The notes beneath the pieces were generated by a model. That model was not told the DNA's origin. It saw only the letters and a list, made by a program, of their open reading frames with translations, and made no database searches. From Cryptomeria japonica (lineage: Eukaryota > Streptophyta > Pinopsida > Cupressales > Cupressaceae): a stretch of 64,000 nt of DNA. Below are positions 1 to 12,159 of the stretch, piece by piece. The stretch is taken from the NCBI RefSeq assembly GCF_030272615.1, contig NC_081415.1, positions 368,655,667-368,719,666 on the forward strand, read 5' to 3'. Position numbers and translations under genes: made by a program. The number at the start of each line of letters is the position of its first letter. Position 1 is the first letter of the stretch.

Positions 1-19
1 ACCACAACATAACTAATGG

Positions 20-1770
20 GGCTTCGACAAGAGAAAGAAAAAATACAACACAAAACACATAAAATCTAGTAGAAGACCAGCGCAGAAGCAACCAAGAGCC
101 AACCCTAATCAAGCAGTTTCATGGTCTATTCCATCTCTTTCTCAATCTCAGTCATATTATCAGTAATCTTCTTGAGCTTCTAAAATTCAGTTTGAGGTCC
201 AACTGCCTTCCTCTTCAATTTACCTCTGGTCCTTTTGCGGTGTCCCGAAGAAGTGTGTCTTGTTCAGCATTAGCTTCCACATCCACTACATTCTTCAATT
301 GAAATTTTTATTTAAAGATACTAATCATATTTTTAAATCTCTCCACTATGGAACCAAGCATCCCACATCTAGTCTTAACAACTTTCTTCATGGATTCTTT
401 TATTTTAGCATTTTTTCATTTTCCACAGCTTCCATCCAAACTTCATAGCCTATTTTAAAATTGTCAAAGGCCTCCATAGTGGTTTTGAGGGAATCAATGA
501 CAAAGTCAATCTCCTTCTTAAACCTGGGGAAAACCTCATCCAACACTTGCCCTTTATCTATCTGCTTAACCTTATCTTTAACAATTTTTTTAGATTTCTG
601 CTATCATCTCTTTGTTTGATTGAATCTCCTTTATTTCATGGAAAACCCATTTGAATATTTTAAAGGTATCCATGACCCCATCTCTGGAAAGAGAAAGAAC
701 ATCAGTAATGGACTCCTTCTTAGATCACAACAGTTGTGAATTAGGCTCAAGAGAGGTCGGGAAGGGTTGTCTTTTGTTAATATTTTGAGCAGGACGAGAT
801 TCATTAGAGGCAGAGGGGGAAGGGATATTACCCTGGCTACATGGATTACCACCCAAAGCACTAAAATTAGCAAAGGGAGGGGTGCATGAGGTACAAGGGT
901 TTTAATTTTAGGGATTTTACCAGCACTAGCTTTCCCTTTATTTTTAGCCGAGGAGGAAATAAATTCATCTTCTTCAGACTTAGTATTGAAATCATCCTCC
1001 AAAGACATAGAGTCCTCTATCTCAGAATTGACCTCATGGATGGAGGCAACCAAAATTGGCATAGCTTTCACATGATCATAAATAAGAAGGATGAGGCCTT
1101 CATGCAAAATAGGGTTTTTCACAAGATCCTTTATATGATCAGAAATGCTTGCATTTAGAGATTTCACAAGAAAAAAGGGAAAATAAACTCTAACCTTATG
1201 CTAGAAATGGTTAAGAAGAGAGAAATGGTAGGAAAAGGAACAAGTATACCTGCCATCAAGAGTCACATAGTCCACGATCACCTTCAGAATAACTCTCCAG
1301 ATGGACTTTATCTTCGAATTATTGTAACTAGTTGTTCCATCTCTCACTAAATATCTCGTCTCCATCTCCTTCTTACGGAAGAGTTTAACTGCTTCCTTAG
1401 AAAATTTCCTGTCTTTGAGAAATTTAACTCCCGCTGTAGAAAGACTAGTAACCTTAGCAATGAGGTCCTCATTAACAATAATGTCTCTACCAAAGAGTTT
1501 GACAAAGCCCTTATTGTAATTTTTGATGAAGTCCTTAGTCACCCTGGCTTTTACTCCATGTATATTCTGAATGTAGATGGTAAAGTTGCCTTTCTCCAAG
1601 ATCCTCCAAATACTTTGATTGTTTCTTAGAACAATGCAATTCATCAGCTCCACCCTCTTCAAATCGCCCCCCATTTTGCAACACCTATACCCCACAAACA
1701 ATCTACAATTTATCTGGTCATTGCAATTCTTCAAGAAGGAATAGAAATTGTGTTTTAATCTAAAATTCAC
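20..1770 (-). pseudogene. Decayed retroelement-borne protein of unknown function
   Basis: A minus-strand reading frame runs from 1770 to about 880. It crosses one in-frame TAG (1198-1200) and then continues in shifted frames towards the window start. The N-terminal half has the pattern FIKNYNKGF...LFGRDI...EDLIAKVTSL...GVKF, followed by WRVILKVIVDYVTLDGRYT and, across the TAG, FPFFLVKSLNASISDHIKD. The middle is acidic and Ser-rich (SEIEDSMSLEDDF, KSEEDEF). The last codons, on either of two frames at 20-110, are strongly hydrophobic. This layout resembles the uncharacterised 'putative plant transposon protein' type of ORF found inside plant LTR elements; that comparison is from memory of the family pattern and is only an inference. 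It is cut at its 5' side by the LTR element starting at 1839. No enzymatic motif is visible. Confidence 0.45.
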
Positions 1771-1838
1771 CCAGAAAACGTGTGGGATGAAGGCACTATA
1801 ATAGTAATGACTTTTGAATTCCTAGTAAATGTCCTTCA

Positions 1839-2563
1839 TGTTGGAACCCTAAATTTTTATACTAATAACCTTGACATGATCACCAATATTTTGTGTTTAA
1901 AGAGGTGAAATATTGAAGCTGCAAAAGTTTTCTTTTACCTAACATAAAATCCCACATATTGTCTCCATTATGCCCTAATGATATGAAAAATCTCCTAGCA
2001 AATCCAAGAAAGATCACCAAGAGAACCTCACTATGTAAAAATTTCATGACTATATCGGAATAGCTATTTTGATATGAATAATTAATGTTAAACATCGATA
2101 TCGGGACAACTAACCCGATGCAATGAAGCAGTGTTGAATATGAACATCGAGATAACAATGTCGAACATGGAGTCTTGACTGCCCATCATAATAATAACAA
2201 AAGCGAAATAACAATTTTATGTGATTTTGATAGAACAAGCTATTTTGATAAACATTATATTGGTATAGTTATAACGATCAAGATTTTTGAGGCTCCTATT
2301 AGAATAACCAATAAAGGCGGAATAATAATTCTATGTGATTTCGATAGAACTAACTATCCCCATATCGTCATTTTGGTATAGCTATACTAAACCAAGCATG
2401 TAGATGTCTATCAGAATATTTATGAAAGGCAGAGAAGCAATATTTTGCAATATCAACAAAGTAAGCTATCCTGACACACATATTTTGGGATACATCATGC
2501 CAACAAAATAAAATACAAAAGGAGCTTTATGCAAGCATATCAGAATAACTTATGAAGTCGGAA
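1839..2563 (+). repeat. Left LTR (5' part only)
   Basis: Starts TGTTGGAACCC and is homologous to the sequence starting at 4930. Homology ends near 2563, just after a shared AGAATAACTTATGAAGTC stretch. It carries many short GATAG/CTATC half-sites. Confidence 0.7.
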
Positions 2564-2809
2564 TAGAAAAAGAGAATTTTGTCCTCTATGAAAGAGGTGA
2601 CGACTCTGTGTATAATTAATGAAGAAAATATCAGTAGTTGAGATAATAACAATCCAAAATGTATCAATATCCATATTCTTATGAAACTCTATGTCTAGGA
2701 ATGCAATGCACACAACAACAATGGCCTCTACAACCATAGAAAGGAAGATATATTCTTGAACTATATGAACCATTGGGTTTTAATGATATTCTTGAGTGTT
2801 AAGATAAGC

Positions 2810-3670
2810 TTCCCTATGATCTTAAAGAGTATATGTTGAGGCTTCATGGAGAGGAAAGTGAATTAGCGATTAGGCATTTGAAAGCATTTTACTGGTTTAT
2901 TGAAACTTTTGAGGTTTACTCAGAAGAATTGATCATGAAACTATTCGTGATGACATTGGAAGATGTTGCAGAGCATATTTTTAGGTTGTTGTCCCCACAA
3001 CACATCTCATCATGGGAGGAAATTGAATGGTGGTTTGTAGAGGAGTTCTATGGCGTCATTGAATAAAATGTATCTATCACCAATCCCTCAGTCCATTCTC
3101 CACAATGTTCTACATTTCATAATAAGATGCAAACAAATCACTATATTGGTCCTTCGATACATATTAATGCATTCTTCAACATAATAAGAAAGGAAGGTGA
3201 ATATATAAAAAAGATTGATTGGTATAATGATGACAACTTATTTGCAAATACCTGATGATATAAGACCTAATAAATCTACACTTATAGAATTACTCATGAA
3301 GGAATGTGGTCCTGATAACTTGCAATTAGCGTGTTCGATTGCTATGGAAATGAACAAGGAATTACATGATGTGTGTGAGAAGAGTAACATTAACAAAAGA
3401 GGAGAAAATGAAGACGAATGTATAGGAGAATCAGTTATCCCTTTGGAAGGCCCATTCGATGAGGAAACAACCAATTGGGAGTCAGAACCTAGAGAAATTG
3501 TTGATAACATTGATGACGAGGAATGGTCTCCATGTGAAGAAGCATATTTATTTGATAGTGAACAAATGATTGATTCATCCAAATATGTGAACTACAATGA
3601 TTTAATTGATGAAGATGAATACCCCAGTTATGAGGAAAGTGAGGACCTTAAATTCATGAGGATACTTTGA
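2810..3670 (+). pseudogene. gag-like remnant of the 1.8-7.3 kb element
   Basis: The segment 2833-3066 reads LRLHGEESELAIRHLKAF, then a stretch ending ISSWEEIEWWFVEEF. This is the arrangement of the plant retrotransposon gag core, in which a 'sW..l...F...F' motif closes the domain. After a frame change the next segment (3150-3670) holds EGEYIKKIDWYND, IPDDIRPNKS and ECGPDNLQLACSIAMEMNKEL, then a very acidic tail (DDEEWSPCEEAYLF, DLIDEDEYPSYEE). No zinc knuckle is visible. The start is lost through the deletion that joined the left LTR to this region. It would have formed the particle coat; here it is broken by stops and frameshifts. Confidence 0.5.
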
Positions 3671-4795
3671 CAGGAACAAAAACATGTATCAGTAACAAGG
3701 AGGAGGAAGAATGTTTGCTCAATAGTGAACACATTTCAGATCTTTTGGATAGAGAGTATCAAAGAAATACAAGAAAGGAAAAAGAGGTGTATCATGGACA
3801 ATCGATAGAATGTGCACATACACTTGGAAATAGCTTCAATTTTTTTTCAAAATAGTTGGATGATGACATGACAAAGGATGGTTGTAATTTGGAAAAAAAC
3901 TTAATGTGATAAGTCCTCCTGTTTCTCTGACAAATACATTAATGACAGTGAGAGAACATATGATGATCGACAAATTGAAGAGTTATATGAGTATAAAGAT
4001 CATTTTAAATTTTTTACAAATCCTCTTTATAATGATACAGACAATGATGATGAAATGATATACTGCCATAGTTTACCTAATAAAGACCTCTATGTGTTCC
4101 AAATCTGTTGCATGAAAAGGAAAGTTTTTTAGACAGTATGGACAATACAAATATGTGTGGAAATAACATGGGTGGTATTATGGTGAAATCATGTGATAAA
4201 AATCCCATAGAGGAAAAGGATCAGGAAGAAGGTGCATCAGACAAGGGTATGCAATATGATCATCTTATAGAGGTAACTCCATCCAAAAATGATTTCCAAA
4301 AATTTTATTGGCAATAGTGAGGTGTATTGTGAAGCAGTACTAGAGGAGGAAACTAATTATTCTTCAAATCCTAATGATGATACTCCTAAATTTTTTTTAC
4401 CTAAAGATAGAATAAAAGGTGAAAACCATGGTTAGACAAATAATGTGCAGCATGCCCAAAAGATAGGGACCAGTAGTGAAAAATATGTAAATCATGGACA
4501 ATTCCAAAAGGTAGATTTTCATAAACATGAGGGTATTATAGTTTATCAAAGCTTGAAGTCTCTTGTGATGAAGAAAGGAAAAGAAAATAGTTCAAAGGAT
4601 CCTTACCATGTTTCTATGATGGGATATGGAGGTGACAACAAAAGACATTATAACATATACGACAAACATGGAAAGATGACAATTGATAGGCTTTATGATG
4701 GAATCAAATTGCACAATAGTATGTACCAGGATGGAATGATAGTACATGATGAAAACCAAGTATTTGATCTAGGAAAAAAATACTGTTAAGTATTT
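3667..4795 (+). pseudogene. Acidic, low-complexity internal ORF remnants
   Basis: Short open segments at 3667-3855, 4108-4317 and 4445-4789 lie between the gag remnant and the right LTR. They are rich in Glu, Asp, Lys and Asn (for example NPIEEKDQEEGASDK) and have no recognised motif. The last one ends with GIKLHNSMYQDGMIVHDENQ and then drifts through stops into the right LTR. They could be the eroded tail of one long protein. I cannot assign a function. Confidence 0.3.
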
Positions 4796-4929
4796 GGGGC
4801 CTAGGGTCACCAGATGCAGTCTTGATGTGATTTGGAAAAGATATGTGATTGGAACATGGTCTACTTACACTAGAGATAGTTGGATTCTTACTATGCCTGC
4901 AAGGGGCATACATCCCCAGACATAGCCAC

Positions 4930-7300
4930 TGTTGGAACCCTAAATTTTCATACCAATACCCCTGACATTATCACCAAGATTTTGTGTTTAAAGACGTGAA
5001 ATGTTGAAGCTACAATAGTTTTCTTTTACCTAACATAAAATCCCACATATTGTCTCCATTATGCCCTAATGATATGAACAAATTCCTGGCAAATCCAAGA
5101 AATATTAGTAAGATAACCTCACTAGGTAAACATTTCATGACTATATGGGGATAGTTATTTTGATATGATAAATGAATGTTAAACACCAATATCAGGATAG
5201 CTAACCCGATCCAATGAATCAATGTTGAATATGAACATCGGGATAGCAATGCTAAACATAGAGTCTTGATTGCCCGTCAGAATGACTAACAAAAGTAGAA
5301 TAAATTTTTTATGTGATTCCAATAGAACAAGCTATTTCGATAAGCATTATATTAATATAGTTATACCGAACAACATGTTTGAGGCACCTATCAGAATAAC
5401 TGATAAAGGCGGAATAACAATTCTATGTGATTCTGATAGAACTAACTATCTCACTATCAGCATTTTGGTATAGCTATACCAAACCAAGCATGTGGATTTC
5501 TATCAGAATAGTTATCAAAGGTGGAGAAGCAATATTTTGCAATGTCGATAGAGTAAGCTATCCCAACACACACATTTCAGGATACATCATGCTGATGAAA
5601 GAAAATACAAAAGGAGTGTTATGCAAGCATATTAGAATAACTTATGAAGTCAGTATAGCACATGAAAAAGGTTTCAATCACTAAAGCTATCCCGATGGTG
5701 AATAAATAGAATGGCATCGGGGGAGCTATCCCAATTATGCACTTATGACTGATGAATTGATATTGGTAAAGCCTATGGCGACAAAGGAAAATGAAGGTGA
5801 TACCCTATCGGTATAACTAATGAGACTGGGATAATGAATCGCCTATGATCTGATAACATAACTTACTCTGAAAATAGGCATATGGATGGTCATAGGAATA
5901 GTTACTCCAATGGCATGCTTTTGGTTGAAATACTTCTATCAATATAATTAATGAAATTGGAATAATAGATCATCTATGAACTGATAGAGCAACTTATCCC
6001 AAAAATGAGTATATGAAGTGACATCATAACAACTATTTTGATAGCACATTCTCAACTAAATACTTCTATCAGAATAACTTACAGGAAAAGACAAAATCAA
6101 AAGTGGAGAACTTTGTCAGGATAACTTGTGAAGTCAGGAAGACAATTTTTTGGTATGTCGATAGTTGAAACAATCCCGATAAGAACCATTCAAGATGTGT
6201 TCAGTATGGGTAACCCGAAGAACAAAGTCACACTAGTAACAACTCATCAGTATCCTATGCTAAAATAACATAAAGAGAGACAATTTCTAGCAGCGACAAA
6301 ACAGAAAAGTGCCAAGCTAGAAAGACATGACGAATGGATCGAAGGGATGTAACCCTAATATAGGATATTTATATGTAAAACATTAGAGATTTTAAAATGA
6401 ATGAGAATCAATTGTAATGTATATAAAAAATAGATTTGTAAAAATATTATCAGACATGAATAATAAATACAATCAGTGTTCCTTATTCTTTATTGTTCTA
6501 TAGTGAATTTCTCTTCAGATCAGTTCTTTGTCATAACCATTTGAAAGAAAGTGGTTGTTATCTTAAATCCTCACATGAAGATTTTATGTTGTAATTAAAA
6601 GTTAGAAAAATATAAAGTGCATCTGAGACAAAAGTCAACTATTTGCATTTTATCCTAATTGGTCTTTCTGTGAAAGTTAAATTCAATCAGACTAACAGTA
6701 ATTAAAGACATCTAATTGTAACATTGAGGGTTAGGTAATTGACAAATCCATCCAAGGGAGAATTTAAAAATTGTCTTTTAGAGTTATACATAGGTTTTGC
6801 AAGCGAATGACTCTATTGCCCAAGAGAAATAAGGCACTAGCCTAATTACACACAAATTTCAATTCAAATCACTTATCCACATTTCTAATTTCATTCTCAT
6901 GCTAGTGGGAGATATAAGTAGGAGTTAGAAGGAAGAATAGTTCAGCAGACAGTAAGAACCAAATTAGAGAAAAGATAGTCAGTTGAAGAAGACCACCAAG
7001 AGAGTAGGAGAAATCAAATAGTTTATCCCAAAGACATGCCAGTTTGAGAAAAACAATAGAGGTAGAAAATACAATATACAGATCTGCTATAAAAAGCACC
7101 AAGTAAGAAGATCAATTGGTGAGTAGGTACACCCGTCTAGGCTCTACAGAGCCTGAAGTGAGGGAGTTGGAAACCTTGAAAGGTTCACTCTATTAGTTGG
7201 TCAAATCAATTGGAATATTTGATAATTGAGCAAGGCATACTCATATAATTTTCCAATTTGTTGATTTGAGCACCAACGCTTCGCACACCACACACCATTA
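4930..7300 (+). repeat. Right LTR, full or nearly full length
   Basis: Begins TGTTGGAACCC like the left LTR. The first 1.3 kb is a patchwork of short dyad half-sites (GATAG...AGCTATC), including a perfect 20-bp palindrome at 5464-5483. A TATA-like ATATTTATATGT at about 6365 followed by A-rich sequence is a plausible U3/R promoter. The sequence 5690-7300 holds no coding frame of note. The 3' end lies near 7290-7310, just before the LINE poly-A, and is not fixed. Confidence 0.55.
5464..5483. repeat. Perfect 20-bp palindrome in the LTR
   Basis: TTTGGTATAGCTATACCAAA reads identically on both strands. The left LTR has a related but imperfect copy near 2370-2390. Confidence 0.85.
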
Positions 7301-7353
7301 TTTCTAATAGTAAAAAATTTGACAAGCAATTTAATAATCATTTTTTTTCATGA

Positions 7354-8169
7354 TTATAATTTAGCTTCTCGACTGGTGAGGTTATATTTCCATATTAATT
7401 CCCTCATGTTGTCATTTAATTTGTCCCCTTTTCTCCAACTTAACTTTTGATTGGCCTTAATACCTAAATTGGCAAAATAATCTGCCACTTTATTGCTTTC
7501 TTTATAAGTGTGAGATATATAACACTTTTCAAAGGATTGGATAATTGAAAGTGAAAGATTTATCCAATTTTCTATGTTCCAAGAGGGACTTGAGACTTTT
7601 TTAAGGAATTGTATAACAATTTTTGAATCCCCTTTAATCCAAACCTTAGAACAATTCATCTGTTTAGCAATTAGGAGTTCCTGGTAGGCACCAATGGCTT
7701 CGACAATGTGGTTGGTTTGGGTACCCAAGGGGAGTGTCACAACCAAGATACAAATACTATTAATTTCCCATATCACTCCCCTACACCCAACAAGACTCAA
7801 ATTACCCTTCATTGCATCATAAAAATTAATTTTGAACCATCCCATAGGAGGACCAAGCCAAATAGTCACAACACAGGGTTTTCTTTTCAGGTTGAAAAGT
7901 CTAGAGATATCCATATGAATTTGCCACACCTTAGCCATCTTGTAATTATAATTCAAGAAAATTTGAGTCTCTTGTCTTAGAATACGACCATTGAGACAAT
8001 TAAAATTTTCATTAATAGCCCTCTGAATTTTTTGAAAGACAATCTCACGAGATAATGTCGTATCTCTAAAGATTCTATTGTTCCTCTCTTTCCATATACC
8101 CCAAACAAGATGTAGAAGAGAGTAGGACCATAATCTTTTGATAACTTGATTGTTACTGGAGACCTCCAT
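7354..8169 (-). pseudogene. LINE ORF2 C-terminal RNase H domain
   Basis: This 271-codon open frame is the best preserved piece of the LINE. The first third (LLHLVWGIWKERNNRIF) is the conserved linker that precedes the RNase H of plant non-LTR elements. The RNase H domain follows: GWFKINFYDAMKGN (usual FDGA, here YDA), EAIGAYQELLIAKQ (catalytic Glu), VWIKGDSKIVIQFL (catalytic Asp) and ESNKVADYFANLG (catalytic Asp). It would remove RNA from the hybrid during integration. The frame ends just before the poly-A, as expected at the 3' end of ORF2. Confidence 0.75.
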
Positions 8170-8199
8170 TGGTTGAAAAGATCTGAAATAGAAGAAGGT

Positions 8200-8981
8200 A
8201 AGACCTAGCTAAGATGCCAAAATTGTAGCATTATTCCCTAGATTTCTTGAGAAAAGGGGCACAAAATGAAGAGGTGGGGAACAAATTCTGCTTCAGCCAT
8301 ACAGAGAATACAAATATTTGGAAATTAAAATCCTCTCTCACATAAATTATTTGTGGTTAGTATTATGTTTTGGAGTAGAATCCAGAAAAAAATATTGACC
8401 TTTGGAATAAGATTTTTGATCCAAGCTTTAGCCCAAACATGGCTATAAGGATTTTGATCCTGAAACATCATAGCAAAAGTAGAAGAAACTGAATACTTAC
8501 TAGAAGGGTCAACCTTCCACACCATCATGTCCTCTGATCAAACCACAAAGATTGAATTAAGAAAAAATTGTAAAGGGATAATCTACGGACTAACCCAAAG
8601 CAAATTGACCCAGCTACAATCCCTCTAGTAGTCTTCAACTAGATGACCAAATCTTCTAATACATTCATCCCTAAAGGGATTAAATGAGAAATTAAGGATC
8701 AGGGGCTCTTTACCAATCCAATTATCCTCCCAGAACAGATTGCTTGACTCATTACACAATTTCCAACAAACACCATTTGCAACAAAACTTCTAGCTTTAA
8801 GAATACTCTTCCAAAGATAGGATCCTCGAGGTAAACATTCAGAAGCTATGGATTCTTTAAATGATGTGATTTGTCTTAAGTACTTATTGTGTAATATTAA
8901 GCTCCAATCCATTCTCTTAGAGTAAATTATCCACAACCGCTTCACTAACAACACCTCATTAAAAGATCTCATATCCCTCAA
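8200..8981 (-). pseudogene. LINE ORF2 RT C-terminus and zf-RVT region
   Basis: The segment 8625-8981 has MRDMRSFNEVLLVKRLW, LPRGSYLWKSILKAR, NGVCWKLCN and LFWEDNWIG, the usual region between RT and the zinc-binding RT-associated domain in plant LINEs. The segment 8325-8528 has VWKVDPSSKYSVSSTF and AWIKNLIPKVNIFFWILLQN, the core of zf-RVT (W...P.K...F.W). The frames are discontinuous. Confidence 0.65.
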
Positions 8982-8999
8982 ACCAAGGCCTTCTCACTT

Positions 9000-10360
9000 C
9001 TTAGGCTTGCACACCTCATTTCAAGCAATCAATGAAATTATCTTCTTTTCCTCAACTACACAATAATATCTTCTGAATACTATCAATGGTGTTTGCATAT
9101 TTAGCAAGAATTCTAGAAAGGCTCAGGGTATAAACTGGAAGGTTCTGCAAGGTAGCCTTCAACAACTGAATTTTTCTAGCTTGATTGAGAATATCGTCTT
9201 TCCACCCAAAAAGAGTCTAGCGGTGAGGATCCCAAAGGGAGCCCCAAATAAGTAGAAAGGAAATCACCAATAGAACAACCCAATAAATTTTCAATTTTAT
9301 TATGCATTTCAACAAGAATGTTGAGAAAAAAGAGAGGACCTCTATTGATAAACTGTCATGAAGCATCTTCATAGGTAATAAGGACTTCTTAAAAAGTTCT
9401 AGCCTCTCCAATAGATGAAGTTCCCATCAGAATGGTATTATCAACAAATTATTGATGAGAGAAAATAGTAGAGTCAGAGGAGGGGAAGAGGCCCCCCTTA
9501 AGGCTTCCCTCTTTTACCATCTTCTAAAGATACCTTCCAAAAATTTCCACCATAATAGTGTAAAGGATTGGGGAGATGGGATCCCCCTGTCTAATTCCCC
9601 TAGAGGTCGAGAAGAAATGAGAAGGTGAACCATTGACTAAAATAGAAGTGTTGGTGGTAGAAATAAGCTACCATATAAACTCCCTTACCATCTTACCAAA
9701 ACCAAAAGCCTCCAAAATCTTAAGAAGAAAATCTCAATCCGTCCTATCATAGGCTTTTGACAAATCTAGCTTAAGAAGAAATCCCTATCTCTTAGAGTCA
9801 ATAAGAGAATGAATATTTTCACACACTGTAACTATCAAATTAAGGCTTTGTATCCTCGGGATAAATCTAGTCTAGTGAGAAGAAATGAGAAGAAGAAGCA
9901 CAATCAGTAATCTAGATGTGAGCACTTTGGATATGATTTTATAAAAAAGAGTTACAAAGACTAATGGGATACAAAGCATCAAAAGAATCAGCTCTAGGCC
10001 TTTTCAGGATAAGGAAAATGAAAGTCGAGTTAATTTCTTTAAGAATCCTTCTAGATGCAAAAGACTCCTTCACTGCATTACAAATATCTTCAGCAACAAT
10101 CTCCTAGAAGCTATGAAAAAGAACATAGGAAAACCGTCAGGGCCAGGGGCCTTATTGCCTTGAAAGGAAAAAATAACATTTTTAATCTCTTGACTAGAAC
10201 AGATAGTTGATAGCATTTTGTTTTGCTCATAATTAAGAATATTTAAAATGGCATCTATGAGACACTGTTGAGCCTTAGGTCTTAGTCTTGTGTTAATAGA
10301 TAATAGTCCACTAAAATAGCAGACCGCCTCACTACTGATATTGACCTTTGAATCAAGCAT
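9000..10360 (-). pseudogene. LINE ORF2 reverse transcriptase domain, active site altered
   Basis: The domain starts with NKAPGPDGFPMFFF near 10150. It continues in shifted frames through YKIISKVLTSRL, FLLKLDLSKAYDRTD and GSPSHFFSTSRGIRQGDPISP. The catalytic box near 9430 reads FVDN where FADD is usual, so the second aspartate is Asn, and a stop sits just before it. Further on, LGLPLGSSP marks the thumb region. RT activity cannot remain. Stops and at least four frame changes are visible by hand translation. Confidence 0.7.
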
Positions 10361-10651
10361 AGTGCCATCCCTGAGAATATGGTTGATCTTATTTTAAGCC
10401 CTGTGTTTCATGGTTGAGAGGTAGAAGAATTTAGTATTCCTATCACCAACAGCTAGCCAAGTAGTTGTCGACCTCTACTTCCAGAACTACTCTTCCTTTG
10501 AAATAATATCATGTAATTTTGATAGGATCTCATTTTCTCTTGCTAAGTAGTCATCCTTATAACCTTCTGCCTGCATTTTATCTTGAATTTATTTTAGATC
10601 TAATTGGATAGCAACCTTGTTTGCAAAAATATGCCCAAAGGGCTCCTTATT

Positions 10652-11497
10652 TCACTTTCCAATATTCTTCTTGACCTCCCCAAGCTTCTTTGCCACTCTA
10701 AACATGGCAAAGCCATTGACGTTGATATTCCAGCACTGCTTGATATTATCATCAAGAGAGGGACATGAAAGACACATTTTTTCAGCCCTAAAGGGAAAGT
10801 TCCTTTTACTAGACACAAAATCAGCAACCAAACTTATAAGGTAATGATCAGAACCAATTCTAGATAGAGATGATAGAGAGCACAAGTAATTACAGACCCA
10901 ATCATTAGAAACTAGGGCCCAATCAAGTCTAACCTGAATAAGGTCATTACCAACTCTTCTATTGGTCCAAGTGAAGGAGACACCTTTAAAATCCATATCA
11001 ATCAACCCTTGGTTATTTATAAACTCCATTAGATCCAACTTAGTATTCATTTGCACTTGAGATCCTCCAAATTTCTCAGAATCACTAATTGGAGTATTGA
11101 AATCACCTATGACCAACTAGGCCTCATTCATAAATTTGGCTCTGAAATCAGCTAGGGACTTCCAAAATTTTATTCTCACAGACTTACTATTTGGAGCGTA
11201 AATATTAGAGAGATTCTAACTGAAATTGTCTCTAGCATGATTAAATTTAGTGGCCACATGATTAGAATCTTCTAAAACCTTTGAAATAGTTATAAAATTT
11301 AAATTCCAAAAAGAAGCAATTCCTCCTAAAGCTCCATCAGATCTATTACCATGAACCCCACAATTAGTGAAGAACTTCAATTTCTTGACTCTTTCCTTAA
11401 GCATTTTAGATTCTTGGACTAAAATAATACCTGGCTTGTGATCTCTAACAAATTTATGCAAAATTCCTTGTTTATGAGATTTATTTAGCCCCCACAA
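10652..11497 (-). pseudogene. LINE ORF2 endonuclease domain
   Basis: The N-terminal part (11216-11497) reads MWGLNKSHKQGILHKF, then DHKPGIILVQESKM, the start of the exonuclease-endonuclease-phosphatase fold with the catalytic QES glutamate. The second part (10652-11116) has VIGDFNTPISDSEKFGG, FTWTNRRVGNDLIQVRLDW and GSDHYLISL, which match the GDFN, TW-N, RLDR-like and SDHxP-like blocks. In RLDW the final residue differs from the usual R, and the usual proline of SDHxP is Y-L here. The domain nicks target DNA to prime reverse transcription. The two parts are in different frames. Confidence 0.75.
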
Positions 11498-12159
11498 ATT
11501 TTATGACATAATCTTCATTTCTTAGAAAGGGTTAAATTCTTACAAATCTAAGGGATAGTTCGTTGTATCCTATTGGCTATATCTTGACTATTGTCCTACT
11601 CTGTATGCCATCTTGAGGATTTCCTCCCAACAATTCCTTGCATCCCCACATCAGCCCTAACTATGTTCCTTGTAGATATCCTAGGTACATTATTCTTCTT
11701 AGTTCTCCTCCTCTTCCTTTTAATGATAGTATACCCACTGTCATCCTCAAAATCTATTTCTTGTATGCTCAAGGTTTCCTACCCAAATCATAGTTTTTCT
11801 TTATTGTCTTGCCATTTGTACTCTTTTCCAGATTTAAGCTCTGGCTATTCATTTTTTATTTGGGTTGGGATATGTTTCCCATACAATCCATCTCAACATT
11901 TGAGAATGTAGATTTCACATAGCTTCCTTCTTAGATTGGCTTTTGACGGATTTCTCTAGATTCGTAATGGGAGATTCAAAGATTTCCTCAATATAGGTCT
12001 CATCTGTACTGCCCTTTTTACCATCAGAGCTACTTACTTCCTTCTAATCTGGTGCTCTAGTTTTCTCTTCACTTTTCTTCTCCAGCCGAGCTTTAGAGAT
12101 TTCCTCAATATAGGTCTCATCCTTACTACCCTTTATATCATTAGGTCTAATTACTTCCT

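Larger units (their letters stand above)
1839..7300 (+). mobile_element. LTR retrotransposon with gag remnant only, left LTR truncated
   Basis: Two copies of a sequence beginning TGTTGGAACCCTAAATTT start at 1839 and 4930 and align for about 725 bp (1839-2563 with 4930-5653). I count 11 mismatches in about 125 aligned bases near the start. The right copy continues as LTR-like DNA to about 7.3 kb, while the left copy breaks off at about 2565 and is joined to gag-like coding sequence. The left LTR therefore lost its 3' part, its PBS and the gag start. The internal region has no protease, RT or integrase. The right end near 7290-7310 is approximate because no matching target-site duplication was found. 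The element is non-autonomous as it stands. Confidence 0.7.

Noticed and set aside
2175-2381. Short frames in the GATAG-rich LTR (also 5270-5684)
   Set aside because: They reflect the LTR's internal repeats (repeated RITNKGGI-like peptides) and have no start context or partner domain.
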